Assembly (NCBI RefSeq): GCF_030731595.1 | Contig: NZ_JANQTS010000069.1 | Coordinates: forward strand, 1 to 45,240 | Direction: 5' to 3' | Length of the DNA stretch: 45,240 nt | DNA from: Yoonia sp. | Lineage (GTDB): Bacteria > Pseudomonadota > Alphaproteobacteria > Rhodobacterales > Rhodobacteraceae | Shown: positions 33,697-42,854 of the stretch, one piece after another | Layout: each line of letters opens with the position of its first letter | Position numbering within the stretch: position 1 is the stretch's first letter | Made by a program: the position numbers and the translations under genes | The notes under the pieces: model-generated | Seen by the model: only the letters and a program-made list of their open reading frames with translations | Database searches by the model: none | What the model was told of the DNA's origin: nothing

Positions 33697-35633
33697 AGCG
33701 CCAACCCAAAGAAGTCATCGAAAGCGCGCGAACCATAGGCCGACGAGCCTTGGTCATGGGGGGCGTGCAGCTTGGGATCATTGGTGCGCTAGGGTGGCGG
33801 TTGCAATCCATGCAGGTTGAGCAGGCCGACCAGTTCCGGCTCTTGGCCGAAGAGAACCGCATCAACATCCGGCTTTTGCCGCCAGCGCGCGGACTGATCT
33901 TTGACCGCAACGGCATCGCAATTGCGGCCAACGAACAAAACTACCGTGTCGTCATGGTCCGCGAGGATGCCGGTGATGTCGGCGAGGTGCTGGCCAAACT
34001 GACCGAGATCGTCGAGATCGACCCGGCAGACCTTGCCCGCGCTATGGAGGAAATGCGCCGCCGATCGCCCTTTGTGCCTGTGACCATCGCGGACCGCTTG
34101 AGTTGGGACGATGTCGCGCAGATCAACCTTAACACCCCCGCCTTGCCAGGCATTCAGGCAGAGGTAGGCCTGAGCCGCGTCTACCCTTGGGGCGCCGATT
34201 TGGCGCATGTGGTGGGCTACGTGGGGCCAGTGAGCGACTTTGACCTGAGCCGCACCGAGGATACGGACCCCTTGCTTCAGATCCCGAAGTTCCAGATTGG
34301 CAAAACAGGGGCCGAGTCTAGGCTGGAACGCACTCTGAGAGGGAGTGCAGGGACCCGTCGGATCGAAGTCAATGCGGCGGGCCGCATCATGCGCGAACTG
34401 GACCGGCAGGAAGGCGAGCCGGGCAAGGACGTTCAGTTGACCATCGACAGCCGTTTGCAAAGTTATGTGCAGGCGCGCATGGATGGCGAATCTGCCGGTG
34501 CCGTGGTGATCGACCTTGAAAACGGCGATCTAAGGGCGGTGGCCTCTGCGCCTGCTTTTGATCCCAACCTTTTCGTGCGCGGTATTTCCGTTGCCGACTG
34601 GAATGGACTGAACGAGGACAAATATCGCCCGCTTGCAGCCAAGGCCGTGCAGGGGACCTATCCTCCGGGGTCGACCTTCAAGATGGTCACTGTGATGGCC
34701 GCGATGGAGGCGGGACTTATCGCTCCTGACGAGACGGTCTACTGCCCGGGCTATACGGATGTTTTCAACATCAGGTTCCATTGCTGGAAGCGTGGCGGGC
34801 ATGGCAACATGGACCTTCACGAAAGCCTGAAGCAAAGTTGCGACTGCTACTACTACGAGGTCGCCCAGCGGGTTGGCATCGACAAGATGGCCGAGATGGC
34901 GCGCAAGCTGGGCCTTGGCGTGCGCCATGACCTGCCGCTTTCTGCGGTAGCTGAGGGATTGGCACCCGATAAAGAGTGGAAAGCACGTGTGCGTGGCGAA
35001 GAATGGCGTATCGGCGATACTGTCAACGCCGCAATTGGGCAGGGCTATGTCCTGTCCTCGCCGCTGCAACTGGCCGTGATGACTGCGCGGCTTGCCACAG
35101 GCCGGGTTGTGACCCCACGGCTGATCCGATTTGTGGATGGCGTCGCAGAACCATCCGGCTTGGGCGACAAACTGGATATCAATGAAAACACCTTGCGCCG
35201 CATCCGCAGTTCCATGGAAGACGTCTGCAATCATCGCCGCGGAACAGCCTACGGGTCGCGCATTATCGACGAGGCCCATATGATGGCTGGCAAGACCGGG
35301 ACCAGCCAGGTCCGCCGGATCACACCAGAGGAACGTGCGGCCGGTGTCATCCGAAACGAAGACCTGCCGTGGGAACGGCGGGATCATGCTCTCTTTGTCG
35401 GATACGCGCCGCTTGATAACCCACGCTATGCCGTTTCTGTCGTTGTTGAACACGGTGGTGGCGGATCGGCCGCTGCCGCACCGATTGCGCGTGATATCCT
35501 GCTTCAAGCGCAGTTTGGCGGCCCGCCTCCGCTTGAGGCCTACCCAGCCGGATTGCGCGACCAGATCGCGGAACAACAGCGCCGTATCGAAGCCCGCATT
35601 CCAGCAGGTGCGACGGCACAGAGCCGCGCATGA
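33693..35633 (+). CDS. mrdA: Penicillin-binding protein 2, elongation-specific transpeptidase
   Basis: This protein cross-links peptidoglycan during lateral growth. The 646 residues comprise a short cytoplasmic part, one span (ALVMGGVQLGIIGALGW), a pedestal domain with ARGLIFDRNGIAIAANE, and the transpeptidase domain. That domain has SxxK in YPPGSTFKMVT (Ser327, Lys330), the SxN-like motif in SLKQSCDCYYYEV and KTG in AGKTGTSQV (Lys534). The SCD form in place of SxN is common for PBP2. It begins by ATGA overlap with mreD and ends by ATGA overlap with rodA, so transpeptidase and glycosyltransferase partner are made together. Confidence 0.96.
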   Translation: MKRQPKEVIESARTIGRRALVMGGVQLGIIGALGWRLQSMQVEQADQFRLLAEENRINIRLLPPARGLIFDRNGIAIAANEQNYRVVMVREDAGDVGEVLAKLTEIVEIDPADLARAMEEMRRRSPFVPVTIADRLSWDDVAQINLNTPALPGIQAEVGLSRVYPWGADLAHVVGYVGPVSDFDLSRTEDTDPLLQIPKFQIGKTGAESRLERTLRGSAGTRRIEVNAAGRIMRELDRQEGEPGKDVQLTIDSRLQSYVQARMDGESAGAVVIDLENGDLRAVASAPAFDPNLFVRGISVADWNGLNEDKYRPLAAKAVQGTYPPGSTFKMVTVMAAMEAGLIAPDETVYCPGYTDVFNIRFHCWKRGGHGNMDLHESLKQSCDCYYYEVAQRVGIDKMAEMARKLGLGVRHDLPLSAVAEGLAPDKEWKARVRGEEWRIGDTVNAAIGQGYVLSSPLQLAVMTARLATGRVVTPRLIRFVDGVAEPSGLGDKLDINENTLRRIRSSMEDVCNHRRGTAYGSRIIDEAHMMAGKTGTSQVRRITPEERAAGVIRNEDLPWERRDHALFVGYAPLDNPRYAVSVVVEHGGGGSAAAAPIARDILLQAQFGGPPPLEAYPAGLRDQIAEQQRRIEARIPAGATAQSRA

Positions 35634-36769
35634 GCTATCTTGAGTATAATACCAAGTCGATCCCCACAGGGCTGCGGAAGATTCTGCACCTCAATTGGGC
35701 GATCATCTTGTTGCTGATCGCAGTGGCCTCTGCGGGCTTTTTGATGCTCTATTCGGTCGCTGGCGGGTCCATGACCCCTTGGGTCGAGCCACAAATGCAG
35801 CGCTTTGCCCTTGGCATGGCCTTGATGCTTGTCGTGGCCATGGTACCGATCTGGTTTTGGCGCAACATGGCGTTCGTGGCCTATGGTGGGTCACTCCTGC
35901 TTTTGCTTGGCGTGGAGTTCTTTGGCGAAGTCAGGATGGGTGCACAGCGCTGGATCGACCTTGGCTTTATGCGGCTCCAACCTTCGGAGCTGACAAAGAT
36001 CACATTGGTGATGTTCCTCGCCGCCTACTATGACTGGCTTCCCAACAAGAAAACCTCGCATCCCTTGTGGGTTGCGCTGCCGGTTTTGTTTATTCTTGCT
36101 CCGACCATGCTGGTACTTAGTCAACCCGATCTGGGCACAGCGCTGCTCTTGCTGATCGGCGGGGCCACGGTGATGTTTCTTGCAGGGGTGCATTGGGCCT
36201 ATTTCGCGACTGTCGGAGGTGCGGGCATTGCTGCGATTGTCGCGGTTTTCGAAAGCCGCGGGACGGCTTGGCAACTCTTGAAAGACTATCAATACCGACG
36301 GATTGACACGTTTCTCGACCCATCAAATGATCCGCTGGGCGCAGGCTATCACATCACCCAAGCCAAGATTGCGTTGGGGTCTGGCGGCTGGACAGGACGT
36401 GGTTTCATGCAAGGTACCCAGTCACGGTTGAATTTCCTGCCTGAAAAGCACACCGATTTCATCTTTACGACGCTGGCAGAAGAGTTCGGCTTTGTCGGTG
36501 CCTCTACCCTCTTGGTGCTCTATTTGCTGATTGTGATCTTTTGTATCGTGTCCGCCTTGGGTAACCGCGATCGTTTCGCCTCTTTGCTGACCTTGGGCAT
36601 TGCAATGACCTTCTTTTTGTTTTTCGCTGTGAACATGGCGATGGTGACAGGTCTTGCACCTGTGGTCGGTGTGCCGCTGCCTCTGGTCAGCTATGGCGGG
36701 TCCGCCATGCTTGTGTTGCTTGTCGCTTTCGGTCTGGTCCAAAGCGCGCATATCCATAGGCCACGCTGA
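35630..36769 (+). CDS. rodA: RodA, SEDS-family peptidoglycan glycosyltransferase
   Basis: A polytopic enzyme that polymerises lipid II with PBP2 in the elongasome. The 379 residues contain about ten spans and the SEDS signatures: GAQRWIDLGFMRLQPSELTK, LSQPDLGTALLLLIGG, GFMQGTQSRLNFLPEKHTDF and the C-terminal VGVPLPLVSYGGSAMLVLL. The acidic residue expected for catalysis lies in the EKHTDF region. The stop shares a base with the next gene's start (TGATG), extending the operon beyond the wall genes. Confidence 0.96.
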   Translation: MSYLEYNTKSIPTGLRKILHLNWAIILLLIAVASAGFLMLYSVAGGSMTPWVEPQMQRFALGMALMLVVAMVPIWFWRNMAFVAYGGSLLLLLGVEFFGEVRMGAQRWIDLGFMRLQPSELTKITLVMFLAAYYDWLPNKKTSHPLWVALPVLFILAPTMLVLSQPDLGTALLLLIGGATVMFLAGVHWAYFATVGGAGIAAIVAVFESRGTAWQLLKDYQYRRIDTFLDPSNDPLGAGYHITQAKIALGSGGWTGRGFMQGTQSRLNFLPEKHTDFIFTTLAEEFGFVGASTLLVLYLLIVIFCIVSALGNRDRFASLLTLGIAMTFFLFFAVNMAMVTGLAPVVGVPLPLVSYGGSAMLVLLVAFGLVQSAHIHRPR

Positions 36770-37701
36770 TGCTCAATGTTCTGTTCTCTGCCAAAGCGGC
36801 CGCTTGGGCCGAATATGAAGCACCGTTGAATGCGGCCTTTGCCAAGGCCGGGCTCGCGGTCAATCTATCGTGCGATCATGCGCCCGAGAATGTTGACTAC
36901 ATCATTTTCACCCCCAACGGTCCAGTCACGGATTTCCGGCCATTCGTGAAGACCAAAGCGGTCATGGGCTTATGGGCCGGGGTCGAGACCATCGTGGACA
37001 ATGCCACGCTCACCCAGCCGCTGTGCCGTCTGGTGGATGAAAGCCTCACAAATGGCATGATTGAATGGGTCACGGGGCACACCCTGCGCCATCATCTAGG
37101 CATGGATACGCATATTCTTGGGCAAGACGGGATCTGGCGCGATGACAGCTTCCCGCCGGTTGCGGCAAACCGGCCAGTGACGATTTTGGGGATTGGTGCT
37201 TTGGGGGCGGCATGTGGGCTGGCACTGCATAACCTTGGCTTTCCGGTCACGGGTTGGAGCAGGTCGCCAAAGAATGTTGCGAACATCCGCTGTTTGCATG
37301 GGGACGACGGCTTGCGCGAAGCACTGACCGGCGCACAGATCGTGATCCTGCTTTTGCCGCAAACCCCGCAGACCGAGAATATCCTGAACGCCGAAAGCCT
37401 GCGATTGCTTGCGCACGGTGCATTCATCATCAACCCCGGTCGCGGCCCGTTGATTGATGATGTGGCTTTGCTGACCGCACTGGACAGTGGGCAGATCGCA
37501 CATGCGACGCTTGATGTGTTCCGTATAGAGCCGCTCCCTGCGGATCACCCGTTCTGGGCGCATCCCAAGGTCACAGTGACCCCGCATATTGCATCGACCA
37601 CACGCCCCGAGACTGCAGCAGGCGTCATCGCCGCAAATATCGCGCGTGGTGAGGCCGGGGAACCGTTCCGATATCTGGTTGATCGGTCTTTGGGGTACTA
37701 G
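36769..37701 (+). CDS. ghrA: D-2-hydroxyacid dehydrogenase, GhrA-type glyoxylate/hydroxypyruvate reductase
   Basis: A 310-residue NAD(P)H-dependent enzyme that reduces glyoxylate or hydroxypyruvate. The dinucleotide fold begins at TILGIGALGAACGLALHNLG. The catalytic region shows INPGRGPLIDDVAL (arginine) and DHPFWAHPKVTVTPHIAS (histidine), with the acidic residue in LDVFRIEPLP. The N-terminus NVLFSAKAAAWAEYEAPL and overall length match GhrA. It shares a base with rodA, so it is expressed from the mre operon, an unexpected metabolic passenger. Exact substrate preference cannot be read. Confidence 0.85.
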   Translation: MLNVLFSAKAAAWAEYEAPLNAAFAKAGLAVNLSCDHAPENVDYIIFTPNGPVTDFRPFVKTKAVMGLWAGVETIVDNATLTQPLCRLVDESLTNGMIEWVTGHTLRHHLGMDTHILGQDGIWRDDSFPPVAANRPVTILGIGALGAACGLALHNLGFPVTGWSRSPKNVANIRCLHGDDGLREALTGAQIVILLLPQTPQTENILNAESLRLLAHGAFIINPGRGPLIDDVALLTALDSGQIAHATLDVFRIEPLPADHPFWAHPKVTVTPHIASTTRPETAAGVIAANIARGEAGEPFRYLVDRSLGY

Positions 37702-37757
37702 GGCCAAATCCTGTCACAAGACTTGGTCGTAGACTGCCAGAAACTCTGGAACCGCGC

Positions 37758-38534
37758 TTAGCGCAGTTTTGGTGGTTTGGCGGGGTCCATACCCGGGGCA
37801 CCCGGCGCATGGGGCGCCTCTGGCTGTGGCAAATCAAACCGCAGTCCGACCTTGGCGAGATGAGCGGCCAGCGGATCACTTGCGCGCACGAACAAAACGT
37901 CCATCACGCCCGCTTCGATCCCTGAAAACGTCAAGGCCTCTCCGGCAGCCGAGGCCAGTGCCTTTTCTGCACCTTCAACCGCATCTACGAAGGCCAGAAC
38001 GTGACCCCGCCCGCCATCCTCGTAGGTTGCGGCCGCCAGATAGGCAAAACGCGCAAGCCCTGCGGCTATGGCAAGTTTACGATCCAGACCCGCGATGACC
38101 GCTTCTGGTAGTCCGCCCGGCGCCGAAACTTCGGTCAGGCGCGCTTCGGTCTCGTCGGGCCCGTGCGCCAGCGTTGCAACCAACCAATCGACTGCCTCTG
38201 CCGGGATCAGCATGGCAGAAGATGCGACCTCAAGGTTCAGCGCCAGCCCGATCCCCTGCCCCGCCAGCATTTGCGCCAGCGCCCGACCGGGCAGCCCTGC
38301 ATAGGGCGCGACACGCCCGACAAAGTCTGACAACCGCTCTTCTGTGTCAAAGATAAGGGCAAATCGCTGGTCTTCGATCTCGAACAGCTCGGGCGTGATC
38401 TGCTGGCCAACCGCCTCTTCGCCCAGCAGCATGAAAAGCTCTGTGTCGGCAAGTCTTTCGTAGAACTGCAGACGCGCTGCGTCATTCTCGGGGGCCGCTT
38501 CCATTGCGGCATGGGCTTGATCAAGGTCGGTCAT
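37758..38534 (-). CDS. SseB-family protein
   Basis: A 258-residue cytoplasmic protein. The N-terminal half carries the SseB core (LADTELFMLLGEE, FALIFDTEERLSDFVG, YAGLPGRALAQML, NLEVASSAMLIPAEAVDWL). The C-terminal half has the SseB C-terminal domain (FAYLAAATYEDGGRGHVLAFVD) and ends in a proline-rich tail. The biochemical role of this family is not established; in E. coli it was first linked to serine sensitivity. It starts with ATGA overlap inside the end of the preceding glycosylase-like gene, so the two form an operon. Confidence 0.8.
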   Translation of the reverse strand: MTDLDQAHAAMEAAPENDAARLQFYERLADTELFMLLGEEAVGQQITPELFEIEDQRFALIFDTEERLSDFVGRVAPYAGLPGRALAQMLAGQGIGLALNLEVASSAMLIPAEAVDWLVATLAHGPDETEARLTEVSAPGGLPEAVIAGLDRKLAIAAGLARFAYLAAATYEDGGRGHVLAFVDAVEGAEKALASAAGEALTFSGIEAGVMDVLFVRASDPLAAHLAKVGLRFDLPQPEAPHAPGAPGMDPAKPPKLR

Positions 38535-39112
38535 CGCAGGGCCTCTTTCACTTGCAGGCGCAGATCAGGCAGCAACTCGGCCTCGAACCACGGATTTTTC
38601 CTGAGCCATGCGGTATTGCGCCAAGACGGATGAGGCAAGGGATAGACACGCGGTGCAAGGTCGCGCCAGTCTGTCACCGTTGCTGTCACACTGCGCCGGG
38701 AACCCAAATGCCACCGATGCGCATGCCCGCCCACAAGCAATGTCAAAGGCACATCACCCAAAGCGGTCATGACCCGGCTGTGCCAGGTGGCCCCGCAAAT
38801 CTGGGGGGGCGGCAGGTCTGCCCCTTGAGCATCATAACCTGGAAAACAAAACGCCATCGGCACGATTGCGACCCGGCTTCGGTCATAGAACGCACCGGAA
38901 TCAAGACCAAGCCATTCACGTAAACGATCTCCTGACCTATCGCAGAATGGTTTTCCGGCCAAATGCACCCGCATCCCGGGGGCCTGACCAGCAATCAAAA
39001 TCCGTGGAGGACCATCGAACCACACGACAGGCCGCGGCGCATGTGCCGTTGCTGTCACCGCAAAGCGTGCGGCACATAATCGGCAAGCCGCGATCTCGTT
39101 CTGAAGGTTCAT
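38531..39112 (-). CDS. Uracil-DNA glycosylase superfamily protein (family 4-like)
   Basis: A 193-residue protein with the UDG-superfamily fold: ILIAGQAPGMRVHLAGKPF takes the place of the GEAPGxxE motif A and LPHPSWRN that of motif B. Four cysteines could be metal ligands, with C10 and C13 in ACRLCAARF near the N-terminus as in FeS-containing UDGs, but the C-terminal pair is not clear. Proteins of this type (COG1573) are often annotated as uracil-DNA glycosylases without proven activity; the glutamate of motif A is not present here, so catalysis may differ. It is the first gene of the sseB-like operon. Confidence 0.72.
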   Translation of the reverse strand: MNLQNEIAACRLCAARFAVTATAHAPRPVVWFDGPPRILIAGQAPGMRVHLAGKPFCDRSGDRLREWLGLDSGAFYDRSRVAIVPMAFCFPGYDAQGADLPPPQICGATWHSRVMTALGDVPLTLLVGGHAHRWHLGSRRSVTATVTDWRDLAPRVYPLPHPSWRNTAWLRKNPWFEAELLPDLRLQVKEALR

Positions 39113-39240
39113 CTGGAATGCTTTGCAGGATAGAGGACTGTATTTTTTGGTTTACCTGATTTCGATCTGGGTCCAAAGAGGACGCGCGCTGATTTACTTC
39201 AGGGCAAGTTGTCTGCAAGCCGCTACTCAGGGATCAAGCT

Positions 39241-40524
39241 ATGTATCGCGTCTGGAATTTCGTTACGAACTATTCATTGCTTTTGATCATTGGTGCCGCA
39301 ATTGCCCTTGTCTGGGCAAATGTGGATGCGAGTAGCTACCACCATTTCGTCGAATTCGAGATTTTCCATAAATCCATCATTGGCCATCCCCATTATGACG
39401 CGGCCGGCATGGTCGAATACCGCAGTTTGACACTGCATTATCTGGTCAATGATGTGCTGATGGCTTTCTTTTTTGCCATCGCCGCCAAGGAAGTCTGGGA
39501 AGCGATCATCCTCAAGAACGGATCGCTGCGCGGCAAGAAGGCCGCAACGCCTTTGTTTGCAACACTGGGCGGCATGCTCGGCCCGATCACTGTGTACCTT
39601 GGCCTTGCCCTTGTGCTGGGGTCAGACACATTCGACGCGGTGGCGAATGGCTGGGCCATCCCGACGGCAACTGACATCGCGTTCAGCTATCTGGTCGGCC
39701 GTATGGTCTTTGGGGCGGGCCACCCGGCGGTGCGTTTCCTCTTGCTCTTGGCAATCGCAGATGACGCCGCAGGGCTGATCATTCTGGCCATCTTCTATCC
39801 ATCCGGCGTGCTGCAGCCACAGTGGCTGCTGCTCTCCTTGGGGGCCGCTGTTGGCGTCTTCTACCTTTTCAATCGCTTGCCCCGCGTGTTGGATCGCGGC
39901 AAGCAGGACCGTCCGACCTCGACCTGGGTACGCAACAAATTGTCGTTCTGGCCCTATCTGATCGCAGGCTGTCTCAGCTGGTACGGCTTTCAAGAGGCTG
40001 GCATCCATCCCGCCTTGGGTTTGCTGCCGATTGTTCCAACCCTGCCACACGCCGATCGCGCCTTTGGCATTTTCTCGGAGGCCGAGCAGTATCTGACAGA
40101 CCTGCTGAACCACGCCGAGCATTTGCTCAAGCATCCGGTCGAGATTGTCTTGTTCTTCTTTGGCCTGCTCAACGCCGGTGTGGAATTTTCATCAATGGGC
40201 TCGCCCACGTGGCTGGTTCTTGCAGGTCTATTGATCGGCAAGCCCGCAGGCATTTTACTTTTTGGCTGGATCGCTGCGCGGCCTTTGGGTCTGGGTCTGC
40301 CGCAAGGCATGCGCATGATTGACCTTTTGGTCATCGGTTGCGTTGCTGCAATCGGCTTCACGGTGTCACTGTTCATCGCGGCGGTCGCCTTTGACGGCAG
40401 TGTGATGCTGGGTGACATTCCGGTTCAGGATGCAGCCAAGATGGGCGCGCTGTTCAGCTTTGTTGCCGCAATCATCTCTTTGGTCGTTGGCAAGCTGACA
40501 GGTGTGGTCAAGCAACACAGTTGA
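39241..40524 (+). CDS. nhaA: Na+/H+ antiporter NhaA
   Basis: An inner-membrane exchanger that expels Na+ for H+, useful in a marine or alkaline habitat. The 427 residues have about twelve spans. The ion-binding aspartates are Asp174 and Asp175 in LLAIADDAAGLIILAIFYP, and the conserved Asp145 lies in PTATDIAFSYLVG. The N-terminal helix region (SLLLIIGAAIALVWANVD) and LNAGVEFSSMG match NhaA. It is longer than the E. coli protein, mainly through a loop after the first span (EIFHKSIIGHPHYDAAGM). AGGGA precedes the ATG by about six bases. It stands alone between the divergent glycosylase gene and kpsT. Confidence 0.95.
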   Translation: MYRVWNFVTNYSLLLIIGAAIALVWANVDASSYHHFVEFEIFHKSIIGHPHYDAAGMVEYRSLTLHYLVNDVLMAFFFAIAAKEVWEAIILKNGSLRGKKAATPLFATLGGMLGPITVYLGLALVLGSDTFDAVANGWAIPTATDIAFSYLVGRMVFGAGHPAVRFLLLLAIADDAAGLIILAIFYPSGVLQPQWLLLSLGAAVGVFYLFNRLPRVLDRGKQDRPTSTWVRNKLSFWPYLIAGCLSWYGFQEAGIHPALGLLPIVPTLPHADRAFGIFSEAEQYLTDLLNHAEHLLKHPVEIVLFFFGLLNAGVEFSSMGSPTWLVLAGLLIGKPAGILLFGWIAARPLGLGLPQGMRMIDLLVIGCVAAIGFTVSLFIAAVAFDGSVMLGDIPVQDAAKMGALFSFVAAIISLVVGKLTGVVKQHS

Positions 40525-40660
40525 CGGGGCGACGTTAGAAATCACACGATTGTCGGTATAAACATGCCCCAATGTCGCGCTATAGATCATGGTGACGACG
40601 TGTTAGAAGATGTCTGTCATCAAGCAGGGTCTGCATGCTGCAGGCGTAAACAGGATCAAA

Positions 40661-41320
40661 ATGCTGGAATTTGCGGAAGTCAGCAAATCATTCTGGACGG
40701 GGACCCAGCGCAAGGTCATCCTTGACCGCGCCTCGTTTCGCGTGGAGCTTGGCAATTCGCTTGGTATCCTTGCGCCAAATGGCACCGGCAAAACGACCTT
40801 GATCAATATGATGTCGGGACTTGAGAAACCTGACGAAGGAACCATTAGACGGACCTGCAGGGTGTCATTTCCTTTGGGCTTCATGGGTGGCGTTGAATCG
40901 ACGCTCTCGGCGGTGGAAAACAGCCGCTTTATCGCGCGCCTTTACGGCCTGGACCCCGATTATGTCGAAGCGTTTTGCCGGTGGCTCTGCGGTCTGGATG
41001 AATATTTCGATATGCCCGTCGGAACCTATTCATCGGGCATGAAATCACGGTTTTCTTTTGCTTTGCTGCTTGCCTTGGATTTTGATATCTATCTGATCGA
41101 CGAAGGCATGCCGGGGTCAACTGATGTCGAATTTAATCGCAAGGCTGGCGAAATCTTGCGGGAGCGGCTTGAGAAAGCGACTGTAATCATCGTTTCGCAC
41201 CAGCCAGCCACGCTTGAGCGGCTCGTCAAGACGGCAGCGGTGCTCAAGAACGGCCAGCTACATATGTTCGACACCTTGGAGGAGGCGAGAGTGCTTTATG
41301 ACTATCAAACCCAAGGTTAA
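40661..41320 (+). CDS. kpsT: KpsT-like ATP-binding protein of a capsular polysaccharide ABC exporter
   Basis: An ABC ATPase driving export of capsule-type polysaccharide. The 219 residues have Walker A LAPNGTGKTTLINMM, the KpsT-type signature TYSSGMKSRFSFALLLAL, Walker B FDIYLIDEGM and the switch histidine VSHQPATLERL. ATG at 40661 was chosen since AGGA lies five bases upstream and MLEFAEVSKSF is the family start; an upstream ATG at 40610 would add 17 residues without match. It overlaps kpsE by 23 bases. The matching permease KpsM is not present beside it, which is unusual. Confidence 0.9.
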   Translation: MLEFAEVSKSFWTGTQRKVILDRASFRVELGNSLGILAPNGTGKTTLINMMSGLEKPDEGTIRRTCRVSFPLGFMGGVESTLSAVENSRFIARLYGLDPDYVEAFCRWLCGLDEYFDMPVGTYSSGMKSRFSFALLLALDFDIYLIDEGMPGSTDVEFNRKAGEILRERLEKATVIIVSHQPATLERLVKTAAVLKNGQLHMFDTLEEARVLYDYQTQG

Positions 41321-42854
41321 AAGATTCCGCATCCTGCGAAAAGTCGCGGGAGATGTGCCGCATCCGTCAGCAACGGCCACGCCAATCGAAGAACCAAAAG
41401 CACCCTCGCATGCAGAACAGATTGAAGCGATCAGCAAAGAGGGTCTGACCGCCCGGCAATTGCGCATGGCGCGACGCGTCGCGCAAAAGAATGGTTTTGA
41501 AGCCTCTTCAGACTATGACGCAGTCCGACAGTTACGCGCGGCAGGCATTGATCCCTTCCAGCGCAGTACAGTGCTTGAACTGGTGAAGCCTGACAGCGCC
41601 AAAGCGTCGGGCAGGAAGGGTCGTATCCAGCTTCCTGATATCATGGCAGCAGATGGCGTAACGCTTCCGGCGACAAACAGCCAGATGGCTTTGAACCGCA
41701 ATGCATCGGAAATCTTGCAAATCCAACGGGATATTGCGCGACGTCGCCAGCGGAAGCTTGCCTTGCTGTTCACCCGGCTGGCATTCTTTATCTTCCTGCC
41801 GACCTTTATGGTTGGCTGGTATTTCTACACGCTCGCCACCCCCATGTATGCGACCAACTCTGAAATCGTGATCCAGCAGGCCCAGCCGCAAGGCGGTGGC
41901 GGAGGCGGGGGTCTTGCAAACCTGTTTCAAGGCACCTCGATGGCAACCCAGCAAGATAGCATTGCGGTGCAATCCTATCTGGCATCACGCGAAGCAATGC
42001 TCAGGCTTGATGCCGATCACGGTTTCAAAGACCATTTCAGCGACCCCAGCATTGACCCGATCCAGAGGCTGGAAGAAGGGGCGACAAACGAAGCCGCGTT
42101 CAAGCTTTACACCAGCCATGTGAAGATCAGCTATGACCCGACCGAGGGTCTGATCCGGATGGAAGTGATCGCGGCCGATCCAGTCAAGAGTTACGAATTT
42201 TCCGAAGCTTTGATCGGCTATGCCGAAGAGCAGGTTGATCAATTGACCAGCCGCTTGCGCACTGACCAGATGAGCGGGGCACTGCAAAGCTATGAAGAAG
42301 CCGAGGCGCGACGGGCCGCCGCACTGGCAACCTGGCTTGCCATTCAGGAAGATGTGCAGCAAATCGACCCCACGAGCGAAAGCGCGGCGCGGATGGCGCA
42401 GATCAACCAGCTTGAGACCGAAAAGCAGCGTCTTGAAATCGTCCTGCAATCACGCCTGAACGTCGACCGGCCAAGCGAAGTCCAGGTACAGTCTTTGCGT
42501 GACCAACTCAGCATCATCGATCAAGCGATCGCCGAACTGCGGGCGCAGTTGACTGGCGGCAGTGGCGCAGAAATTTCGCTCGCGGCCCGCAACACCGAGC
42601 TGCGGACAGCGGAAGAGAATTACACGTTCCAAACTGTCATGGTCCAACAAGCGCTGACCCAAATGGAAACGGCCCGGATTGAAGCCAACCGCCAGGTCCG
42701 CTATCTGTCGCAAAGCGTGAGCCCGATCATACCCGATCAGGCAACCTATCCCCGCGCATTCGAAAACACGATTCTGGCGTTTTTGATCTTTTCAGGCATC
42801 TACCTGATGATCTCGATTACAGCCTCGATCCTTCGCGAACAGGTAAGTTCTTAA
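41298..42854 (+). CDS. kpsE: KpsE/CtrB-like capsule polysaccharide export inner-membrane protein with long N-terminal extension
   Basis: A polysaccharide co-polymerase-type (PCP-3) protein that spans the periplasm and couples the ABC exporter to the outer-membrane export channel. The 518 residues consist of a cytoplasmic N-terminal part of about 150 residues (with GLTARQLRMARRVAQKNGF and RAAGIDPFQRSTVLELV), a first span near 157-180 and a glycine stretch (QPQGGGGGGGLANLF). A long periplasmic coiled-coil region with many charged residues follows, then a second span near the C-terminus (ILAFLIFSGIYLMISITAS). Typical KpsE starts close to the first span, so the extension is notable. The stop TAA shares a base with the kdsA start. 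Confidence 0.87.
   Translation: MTIKPKVKRFRILRKVAGDVPHPSATATPIEEPKAPSHAEQIEAISKEGLTARQLRMARRVAQKNGFEASSDYDAVRQLRAAGIDPFQRSTVLELVKPDSAKASGRKGRIQLPDIMAADGVTLPATNSQMALNRNASEILQIQRDIARRRQRKLALLFTRLAFFIFLPTFMVGWYFYTLATPMYATNSEIVIQQAQPQGGGGGGGLANLFQGTSMATQQDSIAVQSYLASREAMLRLDADHGFKDHFSDPSIDPIQRLEEGATNEAAFKLYTSHVKISYDPTEGLIRMEVIAADPVKSYEFSEALIGYAEEQVDQLTSRLRTDQMSGALQSYEEAEARRAAALATWLAIQEDVQQIDPTSESAARMAQINQLETEKQRLEIVLQSRLNVDRPSEVQVQSLRDQLSIIDQAIAELRAQLTGGSGAEISLAARNTELRTAEENYTFQTVMVQQALTQMETARIEANRQVRYLSQSVSPIIPDQATYPRAFENTILAFLIFSGIYLMISITASILREQVSS

Noticed and set aside
40525-40660. Promoter for the kps genes
   Set aside because: TTGTCG (40550) and TATAGAT (40581) are 25 bases apart, too far for a standard promoter.
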